A stretch of 64,000 nt of DNA, from contig ACOK01000117.1 of assembly GCA_000174895.1 (NCBI GenBank), positions 62,001 to 126,000 on the forward strand, in the 5' to 3' direction. The stretch is from Ruminococcus flavefaciens FD-1 (GTDB lineage: Bacteria; Bacillota; Clostridia; Oscillospirales; Ruminococcaceae). Under the pieces are notes generated by a model. That model saw only the letters and a program-made list of their open reading frames with translations. It did no database searches and was not told where the DNA came from. A program made the position numbers and the translations under genes. Shown one piece after another: positions 15,643 through 23,972 of the stretch (its first letter is position 1; each line of letters opens with the position of its first letter).

Positions 15643-16102
15643 TTAAGGCAATATCGGCGGATTTGTTTTTTGAAGAGTGGACTTTACATTTTATTGGGAA
15701 TTGCGGCTAAAGTCATGCCAAAGAGGAACACCTCTTGGAGAATGGGGAGAGGGGACCAATAAAACTCAAACAAAAGTCGGCATTCCCCTCTCCCCCTCCT
15801 CCAGTCGGTTTTCCTCTCTGGACTCTCTTTTCCCTCAACCTCCACCTCCACCTCCTCACCCTTTGCCTCCTTTTACTTTTTTATTGTTGGAAGGCCGGTT
15901 TTGAGCGTTAATTTTTAATAAAGATGAAACGCAAATCCAATGTAAAATATAATTTGAGTAAGGGCGAGAAATGCCTACTTTTTGTAAAGTATCGTTTTGC
16001 ATTATGTATCAGCGAGCGATTCGTGTTTGCTCCCCCTTCCTTTTGGTTTCCCCTTTGCATAAAATGCGGCGATTACACTTTTAGCAATAAAAGTAAAAAA
16101 TA
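15643..16102. other. gene-free gap with G-rich/C-rich inverted repeat and polypyrimidine tract
   Basis: I find no convincing gene. GGAG-aat-GGGGAGAGGGG near 15737 is mirrored by CCCCTCTCCCC-ct-CCTCC near 15785. From there to about 15890 the + strand is almost all C and T, with CCACCT repeats. Short open frames here have low-complexity, atypical composition. The part from about 15900 on is AT-rich and lies downstream of the leftward yolD-like gene. Confidence 0.5.
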
Positions 16103-16327
16103 TCATATTATTATATCGTCAAAGTATTCGCACTCCTCTTCAGCACGTTTTATCCGTTCCTCATTTTCTCTGGCGGTCTCGCTTATGGCGTCGTCGTAGC
16201 CTTTGAGTGCGGCAAATGCGGAAAACTGTGCCGCCCGTGCAAGATTCGACATATGCCTGCGGCTCTGTGAAACATGGTGTGGGAGGCCGATAATATCGTC
16301 GTATTCATGTGTTATCTCGTCCGTCAT
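16103..16327 (-). CDS. YolD-like small protein linked to Y-family polymerase
   Basis: 74 residues, starting MTDEITHEYDDIIGLPHH and containing MSNLARAAQFSAFAALKGYDDAI. This is the small protein usually encoded right after UmuC-like polymerases in Firmicutes and their plasmids (YolD-like). AGGAGGT lies 8 nt before the ATG, and the ATG overlaps the polymerase stop (ATGA). A longer in-frame reading starting at 16498 overlaps the polymerase and lacks support. Function is not known in detail; the constant pairing suggests it modulates the polymerase. Confidence 0.82.
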   Translation of the reverse strand: MTDEITHEYDDIIGLPHHVSQSRRHMSNLARAAQFSAFAALKGYDDAISETARENEERIKRAEEECEYFDDIII

Positions 16328-17826
16328 GCCCTGTGACCTCCTATCTGCTGATTTCTTTCCCGTGCAGTTGCACCGCTCTGGTAGTTCGCACCTTTCAGTA
16401 TGGCGTTTTTCCCGTATTTGTGCCTGATGTTCAGCAAAGCCTGCTGTAGGGATTTCTCTCTTTCGTGGGATATCCTTTTCTTTTCCGCTTGTCTGCATTT
16501 CTCATCCTGATCTGTGAAAAAGTCAAGCTGAACGAATTCACTGTCAGCGGAAGCTTTTCTCTCGGATATAACATGGTTTGCGGTTACGTTTATCCTGCGG
16601 ATGGAAAGTGTGGGATCGGTTATCCTGTCGAAAAGTTCTTTTACCGCTTCGTCTATCTCTTTTGAGGAAGATGTAGGTTCGCTGAGGTTGATAGTGCCGT
16701 GAGCGTGGACAGGCACCTGACGTCCGTAGTGGTCGGTCTTGATATCGCCGCTGTATGAAACGGCTTCTCCCCGCAGATTGGCGATATCATAGCCTATGTG
16801 CAGAACGAGCTGATCGGTTACAAGTCCCTTTTCCACCAGGTCAAGGGAAAGCATATCCGCCATCTCCCATGTTATAAGCTTTGCCACATCATTATCGGTA
16901 GCCTGCTGAAGCACCTGACCTGAGCTGAGACTGTTTGACTCGGGGCGGTAGCTTTTGATATCCGCAATGGTACAGGGTTCCCAGCCCCATGCGTGATCGA
17001 TGAGAAGTTCGGCATTTACCCCGAAAACCTTGTACAGCACCTTTTCACCGAATTCGGAAAGTGAGAAACGTGCCACATCGCCCATGGTGTAAAGTCCCCG
17101 TGAGGCAAGCTTTGAGGCGTAACCTCTGCCCACACGCCAGAAGTCGGTGATGGGAGTATGTCCCCACAGGAGACGGCGGTAAGATGCCTCATCAAGCTGA
17201 GCGATGCGCACTCCGTCCTTGTCCGCAGGCATATGCTTAGCCACGATATCCATAGCAACTTTTGCCAGGAAAAGATTGGTTCCGATGCCTGCTGTAGCGG
17301 TTATCCCTGTAGTATCCAGCACATCACGGACTATCTTCATGACAAGGTCGTGAGGGGAAAGCTTATATGTGGCAAGGTAGCTGGTCAGGTCGATGAACAC
17401 CTCGTCTATGGAGTAAACATGGATATCCTCGGGAGCGGCATATTTCAGATAGACCTGATAGATCATAGTGCTGTACCTGATATAGTGAGCCATTCTCGGT
17501 GGAGCGACGATGTAGTCAAGTTCAAGGGAGCGGTCGGCTTTAAGTTCACTGTCAAGGCATGACTTGCCCTTGAAACGGCGGTATGGCGCCTTGTATCTCC
17601 GGGCTTCGTTCAGCTTGCCTACCTGAGCCACTACCTCGAAAAGCCTTGGTCTTCCGGGGATGCCCCATGCTTTCAGTGAAGGCGACACAGCAAGGCATAT
17701 CGTCTTATCGGTGCGGCTTTTGTCGGCTACGACAAGATTCGTATTCAGCGGATCCATATTCCGCTCCACACATTCCACAGAAGCGTAGAATGATTTAAGA
17801 TCAATAGCCGCATAGCATTTTTCCAT
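16324..17826 (-). CDS. Y-family translesion DNA polymerase (UmuC/YqjW-like)
   Basis: 500 residues. Palm motif AAIDLKSFYASVEC with the first metal Asp near residue 7, the catalytic YSIDEVFIDLT near residue 140, helix-hairpin-helix region DFWRVGRGYASKL, and a little-finger domain to the C-terminus. The DKTICLAVSPSLKAWGI segment is typical of the Firmicute UvrX/YqjW branch rather than DinB. Error-prone bypass of lesions is the family role. The ATG at 17826 has AGGAGGTGCTGTAC in front; an upstream in-frame ATG at 17874 sits inside the promoter. SOS control is indicated by the LexA-like boxes upstream. Confidence 0.92.
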   Translation of the reverse strand: MEKCYAAIDLKSFYASVECVERNMDPLNTNLVVADKSRTDKTICLAVSPSLKAWGIPGRPRLFEVVAQVGKLNEARRYKAPYRRFKGKSCLDSELKADRSLELDYIVAPPRMAHYIRYSTMIYQVYLKYAAPEDIHVYSIDEVFIDLTSYLATYKLSPHDLVMKIVRDVLDTTGITATAGIGTNLFLAKVAMDIVAKHMPADKDGVRIAQLDEASYRRLLWGHTPITDFWRVGRGYASKLASRGLYTMGDVARFSLSEFGEKVLYKVFGVNAELLIDHAWGWEPCTIADIKSYRPESNSLSSGQVLQQATDNDVAKLITWEMADMLSLDLVEKGLVTDQLVLHIGYDIANLRGEAVSYSGDIKTDHYGRQVPVHAHGTINLSEPTSSSKEIDEAVKELFDRITDPTLSIRRINVTANHVISERKASADSEFVQLDFFTDQDEKCRQAEKKRISHEREKSLQQALLNIRHKYGKNAILKGANYQSGATARERNQQIGGHRA

Positions 17827-17842
17827 GTACAGCACCTCCTGC

Positions 17843-17913
17843 CGATCATATGTTCTTATTTTATTATAGCACATACGTTCTGCGATGTCAATATAAAATC
17901 AAACATACATTCG
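17843..17913 (-). promoter_or_regulatory. SOS promoter with three LexA-like boxes
   Basis: On the - strand, TTGACA (17891-17886), 17-bp spacer, TATAAT (17868-17863). Boxes compared with CGAACATATGTTCG: AGAACATATGATCG at 17843-17856 (12/14), AGAACGTATGTGCT at 17868-17881 inside the spacer (10/14), CGAATGTATGTTTG at 17900-17913 (11/14). Repressor bound here would block the polymerase-yolD operon. Confidence 0.8.
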
Positions 17914-17974
17914 ATTTTGCCAGGATAAAAAGTCGTGAAAAAATTGTCAAAACCCCTTTATTTTTCATTGCTTT

Positions 17975-18100
17975 TATGATATAATGAATGTAAACATTCA
18001 TTATAATGTATTAAAATGTCCTTGCAGATACGCAAATCACAGATTTGCTCCCTGCATATCGGACAATTATATCATAACGCTTACGCTTTTATGATATAAT
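17975..18100 (+). repeat. 126-bp structured repeat, copy 1 (upstream of ACT-domain gene)
   Basis: Nearly identical over its full 126 bp to 23439-23564. Contains TGATATAAT at both ends, the palindrome AATGAATG-taaa-CATTCATT, the hairpin GCAAATC-aca-GATTTGC and a 12-bp perfect hairpin ATTATATCATAA/TTATGATATAAT at the 3' end. The outer words make inverted terminal repeats. It probably supplies an extended -10 box for the downstream gene 71 bp away. Confidence 0.8.
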
Positions 18101-18171
18101 GGAAAAGATGATTCGTGATAAGGAGAATGCTCCTCCATCCCGGATGAACAAAAGTACACGGAGGTTTTTAT

Positions 18172-18441
18172 ATGAGAGCAGTTGTAACTGTTATAGGTAA
18201 GGATACTGTTGGTATCCTCCACAAGGTAAGCGGTATCTGCGCTGAGTTCAACGTAAATGTCATCGAGGTAACACAGAGCGTATTACAGGATATGTTCGCT
18301 ATGATCATGCTGGTAGATATCTCATCCATCAAGGGCGATTTCTCAGAGCTGGTTGACCGCATGGAATCCCTGGGCAAGGAACTCGGACTCTCCATCCACA
18401 CAATGCATGAGGATATCTTCAACTCAATGCACACTATATAA
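18172..18441 (+). CDS. ACT domain-containing regulator (UPF0237)
   Basis: 89 residues forming one ACT fold: RAVVTVIGKDTVGILHKVSG at the start, FAMIMLVDISS in the middle. Free-standing ACT proteins of this family (GcvR-like, UPF0237) bind small ligands, often amino acids. It is almost always next to the UPF0210/PFL-family gene, which follows here after 18 nt, so the two probably act together; the pathway is unknown. ATG follows GGAGGTTTTTAT. Confidence 0.9.
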   Translation: MRAVVTVIGKDTVGILHKVSGICAEFNVNVIEVTQSVLQDMFAMIMLVDISSIKGDFSELVDRMESLGKELGLSIHTMHEDIFNSMHTI

Positions 18442-18459
18442 GCGAAAGGATGTCCGTTA

Positions 18460-19812
18460 ATGCTCAACGTATACAATATACTTGAAACCATAAGAATGAT
18501 ACAGGACGAATGTCTCGATATCCGTACAATAACTATGGGTATCTCACTGCTGGACTGTATCGACACTGATATAGACAAGGCCTGCGAAAAGGTATACAAC
18601 AAGATAGTATCCAAGGCAGGCAATCTGGTTGCTGTTGGTCAGCAGATAGAAAAGGAATACGGTATACCGATAGTTAACAAGCGTATATCCGTAACACCTA
18701 TCGCAATGCTTGCTGCTGCTTGTCCCGACGGCGATACTGTAAAATTCGCAAAGGCACTTCAGAGAGCAGCTGATACCTGCGGTGTAAACTTCATCGGAGG
18801 CTATTCCGCACTGGTACACAAGGGATTCAGTGCAGGAGATATGGCTCTTATCAAGTCCATCCCCGAGGCTCTGGACGTAACACAGAATATCTGTTCATCC
18901 GTAAACATCGGCTCTACAAAGTCAGGTATCAACATGGACGCTGTAAAGCTTATGGGTCAGATAGTCAAGGAGTCAGCAGAAAGAACTGCTGACCGTGACT
19001 GCATAGGACCTGCAAAGCTGGTAGTATTCTGCAACGCTGTTGAGGATAACCCGTTCATGGCAGGCGCTTTCCACGGAGTAGGCGAGCCTGACTGCGAGAT
19101 ACACGTAGGTGTATCGGGCCCCGGTGTTGTACGTGCGGCTCTTACAAAGTACCCTGACGCTACTATAAACGAGCTGGCAGACGTTATCAAGAAGACTGCA
19201 TTCAAGATAACACGTATGGGTCAGCTTGTAGGCGCAAGAGCATCCGAACTTCTCGGTGTTCCTTTCGGTATCGTTGATCTTTCACTTGCACCTACACCTG
19301 CTGTAGGCGACAGTGTTGCTCATATCCTTGAGGAAATGGGACTGGAGATGTGCGGTACTCACGGCACAACAGCCTGCCTCGCAATGCTCAACGACGCTGT
19401 AAAGAAGGGCGGCGTTATGGCTTCTTCAACAGTCGGCGGACTGTCAGGCGCATTCATCCCTGTATCTGAGGACGCAGGCATGATAGATGCGGCTGTTGCA
19501 GGTGTTCTCAGCCTTGAAAAGCTGGAAGCTATGACAGCTGTATGCTCTGTTGGTCTTGACATGATAGTTGTTCCGGGTGAGATAAGCCCTGAGACAATTT
19601 CCGCTATTATCGCTGACGAAGCCGCTATCGGTATGGTAAATTCCAAGACTACTGCTGTACGTCTTATCCCTGCCATCGGCAAGAAGGAAGGCGACACTCT
19701 CGAATTCGGCGGACTTCTCGGAAGCGGCCCTGTTATGCCTGTAAGGGGAGAAATCTCCTGCCAAGTTCATCAACCGTGGCGGACGTATCCCTGCACCTAT
19801 GCAGAGCCTTAA
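18460..19812 (+). CDS. PFL-family protein (UPF0210), C-terminus frameshifted
   Basis: 450 residues as read. Matches the UPF0210/DUF711 family, which has a pyruvate formate-lyase-like fold and no settled activity; [20 protein letters not shown]-like [21 protein letters not shown] are family blocks. The reading frame breaks near the end: after GPVMPVR the translated tail is unlike the family. A different frame gives [15 protein letters not shown] and MQSLKN, ending at 19819. Removing one G from the GGGG run at 19745-19748 restores one frame of 452 residues (…PVREKSPAKF). So either a one-base error in the sequence or a real mutation affects about the last 21 residues. Confidence 0.88.
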   Translation: MLNVYNILETIRMIQDECLDIRTITMGISLLDCIDTDIDKACEKVYNKIVSKAGNLVAVGQQIEKEYGIPIVNKRISVTPIAMLAAACPDGDTVKFAKALQRAADTCGVNFIGGYSALVHKGFSAGDMALIKSIPEALDVTQNICSSVNIGSTKSGINMDAVKLMGQIVKESAERTADRDCIGPAKLVVFCNAVEDNPFMAGAFHGVGEPDCEIHVGVSGPGVVRAALTKYPDATINELADVIKKTAFKITRMGQLVGARASELLGVPFGIVDLSLAPTPAVGDSVAHILEEMGLEMCGTHGTTACLAMLNDAVKKGGVMASSTVGGLSGAFIPVSEDAGMIDAAVAGVLSLEKLEAMTAVCSVGLDMIVVPGEISPETISAIIADEAAIGMVNSKTTAVRLIPAIGKKEGDTLEFGGLLGSGPVMPVRGEISCQVHQPWRTYPCTYAEP

Positions 19813-19862
19813 GAATTAGTTTTTGAGCAGTTTTCAGAAAGCAGAAATCAGAAAGTAGTATT

Positions 19863-19885
19863 GTAGGGGCGCACAGTGTGCGCCC
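19863..19885. repeat. GTAGGGG-edged hairpin repeat
   Basis: GTAG followed by GGGCGCACAGTGTGCGCCC, a near-perfect palindrome. One unit of the dispersed hairpin family seen in most gaps of this window. Confidence 0.8.
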
Positions 19886-19917
19886 TTGTTTAATTATGCA
19901 CATTACAGGAGGATATC

Positions 19918-20844
19918 ATGGATATACACGCTATATCGGCGCTTTTCGGCATTTCCGCAAAGGAAGCGTTCAAGCTTGAAAAAGGGCATATCAACCATAC
20001 CTTTCTTGTGACTTCGCAGACAGGGGAGAGATATGTGCTGCAATCCCTCAACCGTGAAGTTTTCCACAGCCCCGAGGCGGTGATGTTGAATACTTCGCAG
20101 ATAGAGTCTGCCCTTGCCGATGAGAAGTCGGTGAGTGTACCTTGTTTTCTGCGACACGACGGCAAAAACTGCGCTGAATGGGACGGAAATACGTGGAGGA
20201 TGTACCCGTATGCAGAAAGCGGAAAATGTGAAGATATCCCATATACCATCGGCTTTTCCTACGGCAGATTCATGAGAAGTATCAATGCTGTACCGATGAA
20301 ACTGAGCCCCGTCATTGAAGATTTCCACAATTACAGCGCTTATGTTGAAAAGCTGAAAGCCGCAGCACCGTCCGATAACATTCCCGAGGAGTTGGAAAAG
20401 CTGGGACATGAACTGGCGGAGATATTCGCCGATGTACCGAAACGCAATATCCACGGCGACGCAAAGGCTGACAATATTATAATAGGTAAGCCATGCACAG
20501 TCATAGACCTTGACACAGCCATGCACGGCTATGCCGCCCTTGACTACGGGGATATGGTGCGGTCTGTAGATACAGGCGATACCGAAGCGCTGACCAAAGG
20601 CTTTGCAGATGGACTTGACGGGGTGCTGACAGACAGGGAAGTGCAGTCCCTTTACTATGGAGTGCTGTGGTGTACGGGAGAACTTGCGGTGAGATACCTC
20701 ACTGATGTATATGCCGAAAAACGCTATTTTTCGGGAAAAAGCCGTGAACAATGCCGTGAACGTGCGGAAAGCCTCATGATACAGCTGAGGGACTTCATTG
20801 GGATGAAGTCGGACTTTGAAACTATCATCAAAAACACTTTCTGA
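19918..20844 (+). CDS. aminoglycoside phosphotransferase-fold kinase (N-acetylhexosamine kinase-like)
   Basis: 308 residues with the APH/choline kinase fold. Seen: GHINHTFLVTSQTGERYVLQSLN (nucleotide-binding strand and the ATP lysine region), the catalytic loop HGDAKADNII and the metal motif VIDLDTA. NHTF-VT and LQ-LN are typical of NahK-like kinases that phosphorylate N-acetylhexosamines or related sugars at C1; a homoserine or methylthioribose kinase is also possible. It appears alone, with AGGAGGATATC before the ATG. Substrate not determinable from sequence. Confidence 0.8.
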   Translation: MDIHAISALFGISAKEAFKLEKGHINHTFLVTSQTGERYVLQSLNREVFHSPEAVMLNTSQIESALADEKSVSVPCFLRHDGKNCAEWDGNTWRMYPYAESGKCEDIPYTIGFSYGRFMRSINAVPMKLSPVIEDFHNYSAYVEKLKAAAPSDNIPEELEKLGHELAEIFADVPKRNIHGDAKADNIIIGKPCTVIDLDTAMHGYAALDYGDMVRSVDTGDTEALTKGFADGLDGVLTDREVQSLYYGVLWCTGELAVRYLTDVYAEKRYFSGKSREQCRERAESLMIQLRDFIGMKSDFETIIKNTF

Positions 20845-21013
20845 CACCTTGCTGTCACATTTCCTATCACATTCTTTTGTCTCCAATTCAGTTTTTTATC
20901 ACCGTTTTTACATATCCGTATTTTATAATACAAACATAGAGAAAAGAAAGATAAACCACGGGAATAGGGTATAAGAACTTGTCTTCACAAGTTTAAAAGA
21001 AAGCGGTGACTTT

Positions 21014-23158
21014 ATGAGAAATATCGAAACACTGAAAAAGACCCTGGCATTCCTGACAGCCGCAGTTGCTATGGCTGCTTATTCGGCAGGATGCAGTGAA
21101 GCCACAAATACAGACAAGGTAAGCACAGAAAGTGCGGTTACCGAGACAATGTCCGCAGCAGAGGAAAGCGGTTCATCACTTTCAGCTGATACAGTGGCAA
21201 ATGTGAAATCCTCATCCGGCGACCTGTTCTCGTCAAGAGACCTTGACCCTTCTTATGATGAAATTACCGAGACCATCACTCTCGGCGATGAAAGCGTAAT
21301 TATCACGGAAGAGGGAGTTTATCTTATCAAAGGAACTCTCAAGGACGGTCAGATAATCGTCAACGCACCCAAAGCAAAAGTCCAGCTTGTACTTGACGGC
21401 GCAGATATAACCTGTTCTGACTCGTCAGCAATATATGTTCAGGATGCCGACAAGGTGTTCATCACTCTTGCTGAGGGAAGCGAAAATACAGTTTCCGACG
21501 GTAAGACCTATGCAAATGCCGGGGACGAAAATGCACCAAGTGCGGCTATATTCAGCGAGGACAGCCTTACTATAAACGGTTCGGGCAGCCTCACAGTCAA
21601 CGGCAATTACATGAACGGCATACAGAGTAAGGATGATATCGTTATCACAGGCGGCACTATCAAAGTGAATGCCGCAAACGACGGTATCAAGGGCAAAGAC
21701 TATGTTGCTGTAGCTGACGGAGATTTTACTGTTGATGCAGGCGGCGACGGTATCAAGTCCACAAACGCTGTAGATGAGGGCATGGGATTTGTTTACATCG
21801 AAGGCGGAAAATTCGGTATCACAGCCGTAAACGACGGTATACAGGCTGAAACTGTGCTTACTGTCACAGACGGCACATTTGATATAACATCGGGCGGCGG
21901 ATATGAGAAATCCACCAAGACCCACACCGATAACTTCGGCGGCGGCGGAATGTTCGGCGGCCACGGAGGTTTCGGAAACAATGGCGGAACCGGTGAAATG
22001 CCCGAAGGAGGATTCGGCGGCAGAGGCGGCTTCGGTCAGAATGAAATGTCCGAAACAGACGTAAGCTTCACACAGCTTGCTGATCTTACAGTTACAGAAG
22101 AAGATACTGCAACTGAAGATACTGCTTCCGACAGCACAAAGGGTCTGAAAGCAGGCACAGAAATAAAAATCAGCGGCGGTACATTCAATATAGATGCGGC
22201 TGATGATTCAATCCATTCCGATGGAGATGTGAACATCACAGGCGGCATATTCACCATCAATGCAGGCGATGACGGTATCCACTCCGAGGCAGCTGTGAAT
22301 ATAGGCGAAAAGGCTGAGAACGACTTTGAGACCGTTCAGATATTCATTGCCAACTGCTACGAGGGAATCGAAGGCGTGACCATCAATCAGAACAGCGGCA
22401 CAGTCTACATCATCTCAGGCGACGACGGCTTCAATGCGGCAGGCGGTGCGCTTGACACTACAACTGAACAGCGTGGCCCGATGATGTCCACATCCACAGG
22501 CACACTCAATATCAACGGCGGTCTTGCCGTAGTAAATTCTGCTAACGGCGACCACGATGCATTCGACTCCAACGGCGATGTAAACCTTAACGGCGGCTAC
22601 ATCTGCGCCAACGGTCAGGAACCGATTGACTGCGGCGACAGCGGAAGTTCCATAAATTACAACGGTACAAGCGTCATCACCATGACAGCAGGAAATACCG
22701 ATCTTTCACAGAGATACAGCTTTGTTGACGATGAGGGAAATGTAATAGTATCCTTTATGTCAGCAAATGGCAATGCAGGTCAGAACTGCACAGACTGCAA
22801 AGCTTATGCAGGAGGTACAGTTTCGGGCGGCACAGAGGTGCTTTCACAGGCTGACAAGTACGCAGTTACTTTCAGCGGCACACTGAAGGACGGCACTGAG
22901 ATCACAGCCGAGGCTTCAACAGGCGATATGTTCGGCGGCGGAATGAAAGGCGGACGACAGTTCGCTGAAAACGGCGAAATGCCCGAAGGTATGGAGCCGC
23001 CAACAGGCGAGGACGGACTTCCGCAGATGCCTGAGGGCAGGGAGATGCCTACCGACGAAAACGGCGAGATACAGATGCCCGAAGGCGGATTCGGCGGCGG
23101 TCACAGAGGCGGCGGAATGCGCAGACAGCAGACAACGGAGGAAAGCTCCGCTAACTAA
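21014..23158 (+). CDS. Cthe_2159-like carbohydrate-binding beta-helix lipoprotein
   Basis: 714 residues. Lipoprotein signal with lipobox YSAGC at residues about 23-27, so membrane-anchored on the cell surface. The body contains repeated 'SGGT-NI-AADDGIHSDGDVNITGG' units of a right-handed beta-helix with acidic calcium-binding turns (DDGIHS, NDGIKG, DDGFNA), matching the family of Clostridium thermocellum Cthe_2159, which binds cellulose and polygalacturonate. Gly/Phe-rich inserts (GGGGMFGGHGG, GGFGGRGGFG) and a C-terminal Gly/Met/Pro-rich tail (about 640-714) are of low complexity. Own terminator downstream. A role holding plant fibre near the cell fits the dockerin genes that follow. Confidence 0.85.
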   Translation: MRNIETLKKTLAFLTAAVAMAAYSAGCSEATNTDKVSTESAVTETMSAAEESGSSLSADTVANVKSSSGDLFSSRDLDPSYDEITETITLGDESVIITEEGVYLIKGTLKDGQIIVNAPKAKVQLVLDGADITCSDSSAIYVQDADKVFITLAEGSENTVSDGKTYANAGDENAPSAAIFSEDSLTINGSGSLTVNGNYMNGIQSKDDIVITGGTIKVNAANDGIKGKDYVAVADGDFTVDAGGDGIKSTNAVDEGMGFVYIEGGKFGITAVNDGIQAETVLTVTDGTFDITSGGGYEKSTKTHTDNFGGGGMFGGHGGFGNNGGTGEMPEGGFGGRGGFGQNEMSETDVSFTQLADLTVTEEDTATEDTASDSTKGLKAGTEIKISGGTFNIDAADDSIHSDGDVNITGGIFTINAGDDGIHSEAAVNIGEKAENDFETVQIFIANCYEGIEGVTINQNSGTVYIISGDDGFNAAGGALDTTTEQRGPMMSTSTGTLNINGGLAVVNSANGDHDAFDSNGDVNLNGGYICANGQEPIDCGDSGSSINYNGTSVITMTAGNTDLSQRYSFVDDEGNVIVSFMSANGNAGQNCTDCKAYAGGTVSGGTEVLSQADKYAVTFSGTLKDGTEITAEASTGDMFGGGMKGGRQFAENGEMPEGMEPPTGEDGLPQMPEGREMPTDENGEIQMPEGGFGGGHRGGGMRRQQTTEESSAN

Positions 23159-23198
23159 CGATATCCAGAAAATTTCATATAACCACCCTTAAAAGTGA

Positions 23199-23225
23199 AG
23201 GCTCCCGTTTTCGGGAGCTTTTGCT
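23199..23225 (+). terminator. terminator after the beta-helix lipoprotein
   Basis: GGCTCCCG-tttt-CGGGAGC followed by TTTTGCTTTTG. Short, strong stem with a tetraloop. Confidence 0.8.
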
Positions 23226-23306
23226 TTTGTATGAGAAAACGATCAATGCTATAATAATCACGCAAATCAATTTTCAAAATAAAATGTCATGTTACTAATG
23301 ATTTTT

Positions 23307-23367
23307 GTAGGGGCTGCCTTCGGCGGCCCTCCTGATTATTGCAAGGACTGCCAAAGGCAGCCCCTAC
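23307..23367. repeat. paired GTAGGGG-edged hairpin repeats
   Basis: GTAGGGGCTGCC begins the unit and GGCAGCCCCTAC ends it, giving a 12-bp perfect outer inverted repeat around two inner hairpins. Confidence 0.75.
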
Positions 23368-23420
23368 AAAATATTATTTAATAAACAAAATTGATTTCCG
23401 TGTATAATAATAAATCAGTA

Positions 23421-23564
23421 TTGAATTTTATAAAAAAATATGATATAATGAATGTAAACATTCATTATAATGTATTAAAATGTCCTTGCAGATACGCAAA
23501 TCACAGATTTGCTCCCTGCATATCGGACAATTATATCATAACGCTTACGCTTTTATGATATAAT
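23421..23564 (+). promoter_or_regulatory. 126-bp structured repeat, copy 2, with promoter
   Basis: The repeat (23439-23564) matches 17975-18100. Here TTGAAT (23421-23426) sits exactly 17 bp before the TATAAT (23444-23449) carried by the repeat, so the element completes a sigma-A promoter. The following hairpins would be transcribed as a leader of the tautomerase gene. Confidence 0.7.
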
Positions 23565-23620
23565 TATATAATAGTAAATTACGACTGAATTCAAACGATC
23601 AGAACAAGGAGGAAATCATC

Positions 23621-23962
23621 ATGCCTTTTATTGATGTAAAAACAAATGTATCCGTATCAGAGGAACAGAAAAATTCCATTAAGACTGCTTTGGGTCAGGC
23701 TATAACTGCCATCCCCGGCAAGACTGAAAGCTGGCTCATGGTAGGCATAAAGTCTGAGTACGATCTCTGGTTCAAGGGCGACAAGTCCGCTGCTGCTATG
23801 GTTGAAGTGGCTATTTTCGGCGGAGCTTCACATAACGCATTCACAACCCTTACAAGTCATATCACAGGTATACTTACCGATCAGCTGGGCATCTCTTCCG
23901 ACCGCATCTACGTAAAGTACAGCGAAGTCGAGAACTGGGGATGGAACGGCTCAAACTTCTGA
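23621..23962 (+). CDS. MIF-like tautomerase
   Basis: 113 residues of the phenylpyruvate tautomerase/macrophage migration inhibitory factor family. Pro follows the initiator Met (MPFIDVKTN), as needed for the catalytic N-terminal proline after Met removal; the MVGI and GWNGSNF ends match MIF-type trimers. The substrate in bacteria is not settled. AAGGAGG precedes the ATG. The dockerin gene starts 10 nt after the stop, so they may share a transcript, which is odd for a cytosolic enzyme and a cellulosomal protein. Confidence 0.88.
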   Translation: MPFIDVKTNVSVSEEQKNSIKTALGQAITAIPGKTESWLMVGIKSEYDLWFKGDKSAAAMVEVAIFGGASHNAFTTLTSHITGILTDQLGISSDRIYVKYSEVENWGWNGSNF

Positions 23963-23972
23963 GGTGACAGCT

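Noticed and set aside
15677-15904. Open frame of 75 codons after the transketolase terminator
   Set aside because: Product is a low-complexity Pro/Ser/Leu string from the polypyrimidine tract; no ribosome binding site.
15924-16199. Open frame of 91 codons on the + strand
   Set aside because: Overlaps the yolD-like gene on the other strand, and no family features or ribosome binding site are visible.
20845-21013. TATAAT at 20924-20929 as the promoter of the beta-helix lipoprotein
   Set aside because: No acceptable -35 at 16-18 bp and no extended -10; kept out of the feature list.
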